From positions 162,995 to 217,619 of the forward strand of contig NZ_KB904780.1 of assembly GCF_000380185.1 (NCBI RefSeq): DNA of 54,625 nt. The letters are read 5' to 3'. The stretch comes from Thiofilum flexile DSM 14609 (GTDB lineage Bacteria; Pseudomonadota; Gammaproteobacteria; Thiotrichales; Thiotrichaceae). A program made the translations under genes and the position numbers. Numbering within the stretch: the first letter of the stretch is position 1; each line of letters opens with the position of its first letter. Shown piece by piece: positions 52,780 to 54,625 of the stretch. The notes beneath the pieces are model-generated. The model ran no database searches. It had not been told where the DNA came from and was given only the letters and a program-made list of their open reading frames with translations.

Positions 52780-53295
52780 TTATATCTTTTTTATACAAAA
52801 ATATTTTTGATAGAAATAAATTACTATATAAGTACTAATAATAAGCAGCATGGTTTCATCAGATAATCCATTAAATAAAAAACCATCTCCATCTGCTGCC
52901 TTTAATATACTATCCTTATTTTTATCAAAAACATAACCTTGGAATGTCCTATACTGAAGAAAATTAAAATTAAAGATAACTAATATTAAGTTAACAAATA
53001 AAAGCATTAAGTTATTTCTTATGCTTTTCCCATTAGCAGAGAAAAAACAAAAAATAAAAATAATATTAGTGATTGTTAGATGAATTAAAAAATCAGTTTC
53101 AAATTTACCTATAACTGGATGACTTGCATAATATCTACTTCCACCCAGATAATAGAGAAAATCATTCAATTCGATATTAGTATTAATGGATATTAATACT
53201 AATAAAAATGAAAAGAGTGATAAGATATATGTAAATATTTTCATAGATAAACCATTTAAAGCCATACAAATTTTAATTATCAAAAATAATATCAT
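52780..53295 (-). CDS. Small four-helix membrane protein of unknown function (possible immunity protein)
   Basis: I recognise no family. The 171-residue protein has about four hydrophobic segments (near residues 20-40, 70-87, 95-113 and 148-165), very low G+C and few charged residues. ATG 53295, 53265 or 53244 could start it; none has a good ribosome site. It lies just downstream of the hydrolase gene, where immunity proteins of toxin modules are often found. Confidence 0.55.
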   Translation of the reverse strand: MILFLIIKICMALNGLSMKIFTYILSLFSFLLVLISINTNIELNDFLYYLGGSRYYASHPVIGKFETDFLIHLTITNIIFIFCFFSANGKSIRNNLMLLFVNLILVIFNFNFLQYRTFQGYVFDKNKDSILKAADGDGFLFNGLSDETMLLIISTYIVIYFYQKYFCIKKI

Positions 53296-53367
53296 ATAGC
53301 TACTATAAAAGCCTTGTTACATGTTATATAAAGAGGCTTTTATAGAGCTAGGAGCTATTTCAAATAA

Positions 53368-54078
53368 CTACTGGATTTTTTCTACTAGTATCGTAATTCT
53401 ATTTAAAATATCAGACATTGCAAAAGCCTCCATATCTCTATGAGTCACATTAGCATCTGTTATCTTTGTATTAAAAACAAAAGTTTTTAATGGATCTTCT
53501 GCTGTATTTTCATCTCCATGAGAGCAACTAATCATACCACAATCATCAGGATTGTTTTGATAATAATTATAGTTAACTAAAGTATTACTAGGTATTACTC
53601 GATTTACTGTAATATTATTAAGAATTTTTAAACGATCACTAGCATCTACAGTAATTAGTCCTGCTACAGTAATTTCTCTTTTCTTTAGAGCATCTGCTAA
53701 CTCAACAGCAAAATCCCCTCCATTACTATAGCCATATATGATTAATTTATCATTTTTGGTGTATGTTCTATCAATGAAACCAAGTGCTGTTTCAATAGTA
53801 GAATCTGATGTAAACCCTGGTCGTATATAAATTCCATTAAATCCATTAAGATTCTTCTCACTTATTTTTTTTGACTCTTGATATATTTTCTCTGTATTAC
53901 TATTTTCAGCAACATTTTCTGTGGTATCCTCCCCCCCACCTGAAAAACCTCCCGTAATAGCAATAAAAGTAACTTTCTTTTTTGTTACCCAAATACTATT
54001 TTTGTTTGTGTTATTTATATTTGTAGTTTCAACTACTTTAGATTGTGGAGTGGCAAGTTCTATTACACTATTTGTCAT
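53368..54078 (-). CDS. Alpha/beta hydrolase-like protein, candidate toxin effector
   Basis: The 236-residue protein has an N-terminal Asn/Thr-rich segment without signal peptide, then a strand with GGFSGGGED, the nucleophile elbow LIIYGYSNGGDFAVELADAL (GxSxGG), a VDASDR acid candidate and VTHRDMEAF with a His near the end, giving a plausible Ser-Asp-His triad. Lipase or esterase activity is suggested. Codons are strongly AT-rich, unlike the dsr and sct genes. It lies between the transthyretin-like domain gene and a small membrane gene. No family name is claimed. Confidence 0.65.
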   Translation of the reverse strand: MTNSVIELATPQSKVVETTNINNTNKNSIWVTKKKVTFIAITGGFSGGGEDTTENVAENSNTEKIYQESKKISEKNLNGFNGIYIRPGFTSDSTIETALGFIDRTYTKNDKLIIYGYSNGGDFAVELADALKKREITVAGLITVDASDRLKILNNITVNRVIPSNTLVNYNYYQNNPDDCGMISCSHGDENTAEDPLKTFVFNTKITDANVTHRDMEAFAMSDILNRITILVEKIQ

Positions 54079-54118
54079 AATTTTATCACTTTCTATAAAA
54101 ACATAGATATTTTATTTA

Positions 54119-54625
54119 CTAGATATCAATAAAAAAACATTCAAAACCTTTAAAGCTAACTGTATAGCTTCCAATAGGAATATCACTAAGTAATATAGTG
54201 CCATTAGAATCAGTTATGCCAAAATAGGACACAGGATTATCTATATTTGATGTAATTACATATTGTTTATCTACAATAGGTTGCTGAGTATCGGCATCCA
54301 ATACCTCAAGGCGAATTTCTCCTAGAGTGAGGGTCATATTCCCCAACTGCGTAGTAGTGAGCAACCACTTCAACATGGCCTCTCGCCGTGCATTCAGCGT
54401 CCCCAAATCTAAAAGCGGCTGTACTGTCCCATTACGAATCGCAATCCGCTTCATCGAAAAACTACGAATAGCCGTTTCTTGCAGGTCTGCTAAACGGGTG
54501 GACATAAAGGTAGAACTCGCGGTACTCAGCGCCGTTTTAGCCTTGGTCAACATATCGATAATGCCATAGGCCGCCGTGGAGCGTTGCTCGGTACTGGGTG
54601 GGGGTAATGGACTCCCACTTTCCCG
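54119..54625 (-). CDS. C-terminal part of a protein ending in a transthyretin-like domain, cut by the window edge
   Basis: The frame is open from base 54625, so the start lies outside and internal ATG 54553 is unlikely to be the true start. The visible 168 residues comprise a helical, Thr/Ser/Leu-rich region followed by an 80-residue beta-rich domain (ITLGEIRLEVLDADTQQPIV-like strands, GITDSNGTILLSDIPIGSYTV) typical of a prealbumin/carboxypeptidase-regulatory fold. Such a C-terminal TTR-like domain on T6SS VgrG proteins binds lipase effectors, but I cannot see the VgrG part here. The G+C drops sharply in its last third. Confidence 0.55.
   Translation of the reverse strand, partial: RESGSPLPPPSTEQRSTAAYGIIDMLTKAKTALSTASSTFMSTRLADLQETAIRSFSMKRIAIRNGTVQPLLDLGTLNARREAMLKWLLTTTQLGNMTLTLGEIRLEVLDADTQQPIVDKQYVITSNIDNPVSYFGITDSNGTILLSDIPIGSYTVSFKGFECFFIDI

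Overview
The window most likely comes from a filamentous sulfur-oxidising gammaproteobacterium of the Thiothrix/Thiolinea type (Thiotrichales). This is inferred from a complete oxidative (reverse) Dsr locus with DsrEFH and DsrL, combined with XisH/XisI-type genes, Rpn-type and TnpB genes and a type III secretion locus. No 16S gene is present, so the placement rests on gene content alone.

Layout. (1) 1-11.4 kb: a non-flagellar type III secretion export apparatus, sctQRSTU, an NfeD-like membrane protein, a STAS-domain protein, then sctV, sctN and sctO on the plus strand, with sctL and sctK on the minus strand converging on sctO. A secreted-looking protein with a bacterial transglutaminase (Tgl-like) domain behind a TPGTGT repeat linker enters from the left edge and is a candidate substrate. 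SctU lacks the NPTH autocleavage motif. (2) 11.4-14.9 kb: accessory genes (PACE efflux pump, GNAT acetyltransferase, VapBC, DUF305 and DUF4396 membrane proteins), ending at a tRNA-Asn(GUU). (3) 15-25 kb: chromosomal genes (CysZ-like, mnmC, dapC, dapD) mixed with cell-envelope genes, including a lipoprotein cytochrome c on a very long Ala/Thr/Glu-rich repeat stalk and a compact YadA-type adhesin. (4) 24.8-40.4 kb: on the minus strand, dsrABEFHCMKLJOP, a terminator, then an ABM-like gene, dsrN, dsrR and a NarX/NarL-type two-component pair. (5) 40.5-51.6 kb: a TauD-like oxygenase divergent from dsrA, a PHB-depolymerase-like secreted hydrolase, an MFS transporter, a hipB-hipA pair with two textbook HipB operators but no HipA N-terminal domain, a broken xisH with intact xisI, DUF1127, a TnpB element, and a 1.3k-residue FAD/4Fe-4S/CCG oxidoreductase. 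(6) 51.7 kb to the end: an Rpn-type nuclease gene, then an AT-rich minus-strand trio: a protein ending in a transthyretin-like domain (cut by the window edge), a GYSNGG-type hydrolase, and a small membrane protein. This trio resembles a delivery-domain/effector/immunity module.

How it works together. The Dsr proteins oxidise stored sulfur: DsrEFH and DsrC relay sulfane sulfur, DsrAB with DsrL oxidises it to sulfite, and DsrMKJOP exchanges electrons with the membrane; DsrN amidates sirohaem and DsrR supports maturation or expression. The redox-looking sensor kinase pair overlapping dsrR may control this or other respiratory genes. The most unusual parts are the type III locus with a non-cleavable SctU and a Tgl-like candidate effector, the stalked cytochrome lipoprotein, the minimal HipB-HipA pair, and the right-edge toxin-like trio.
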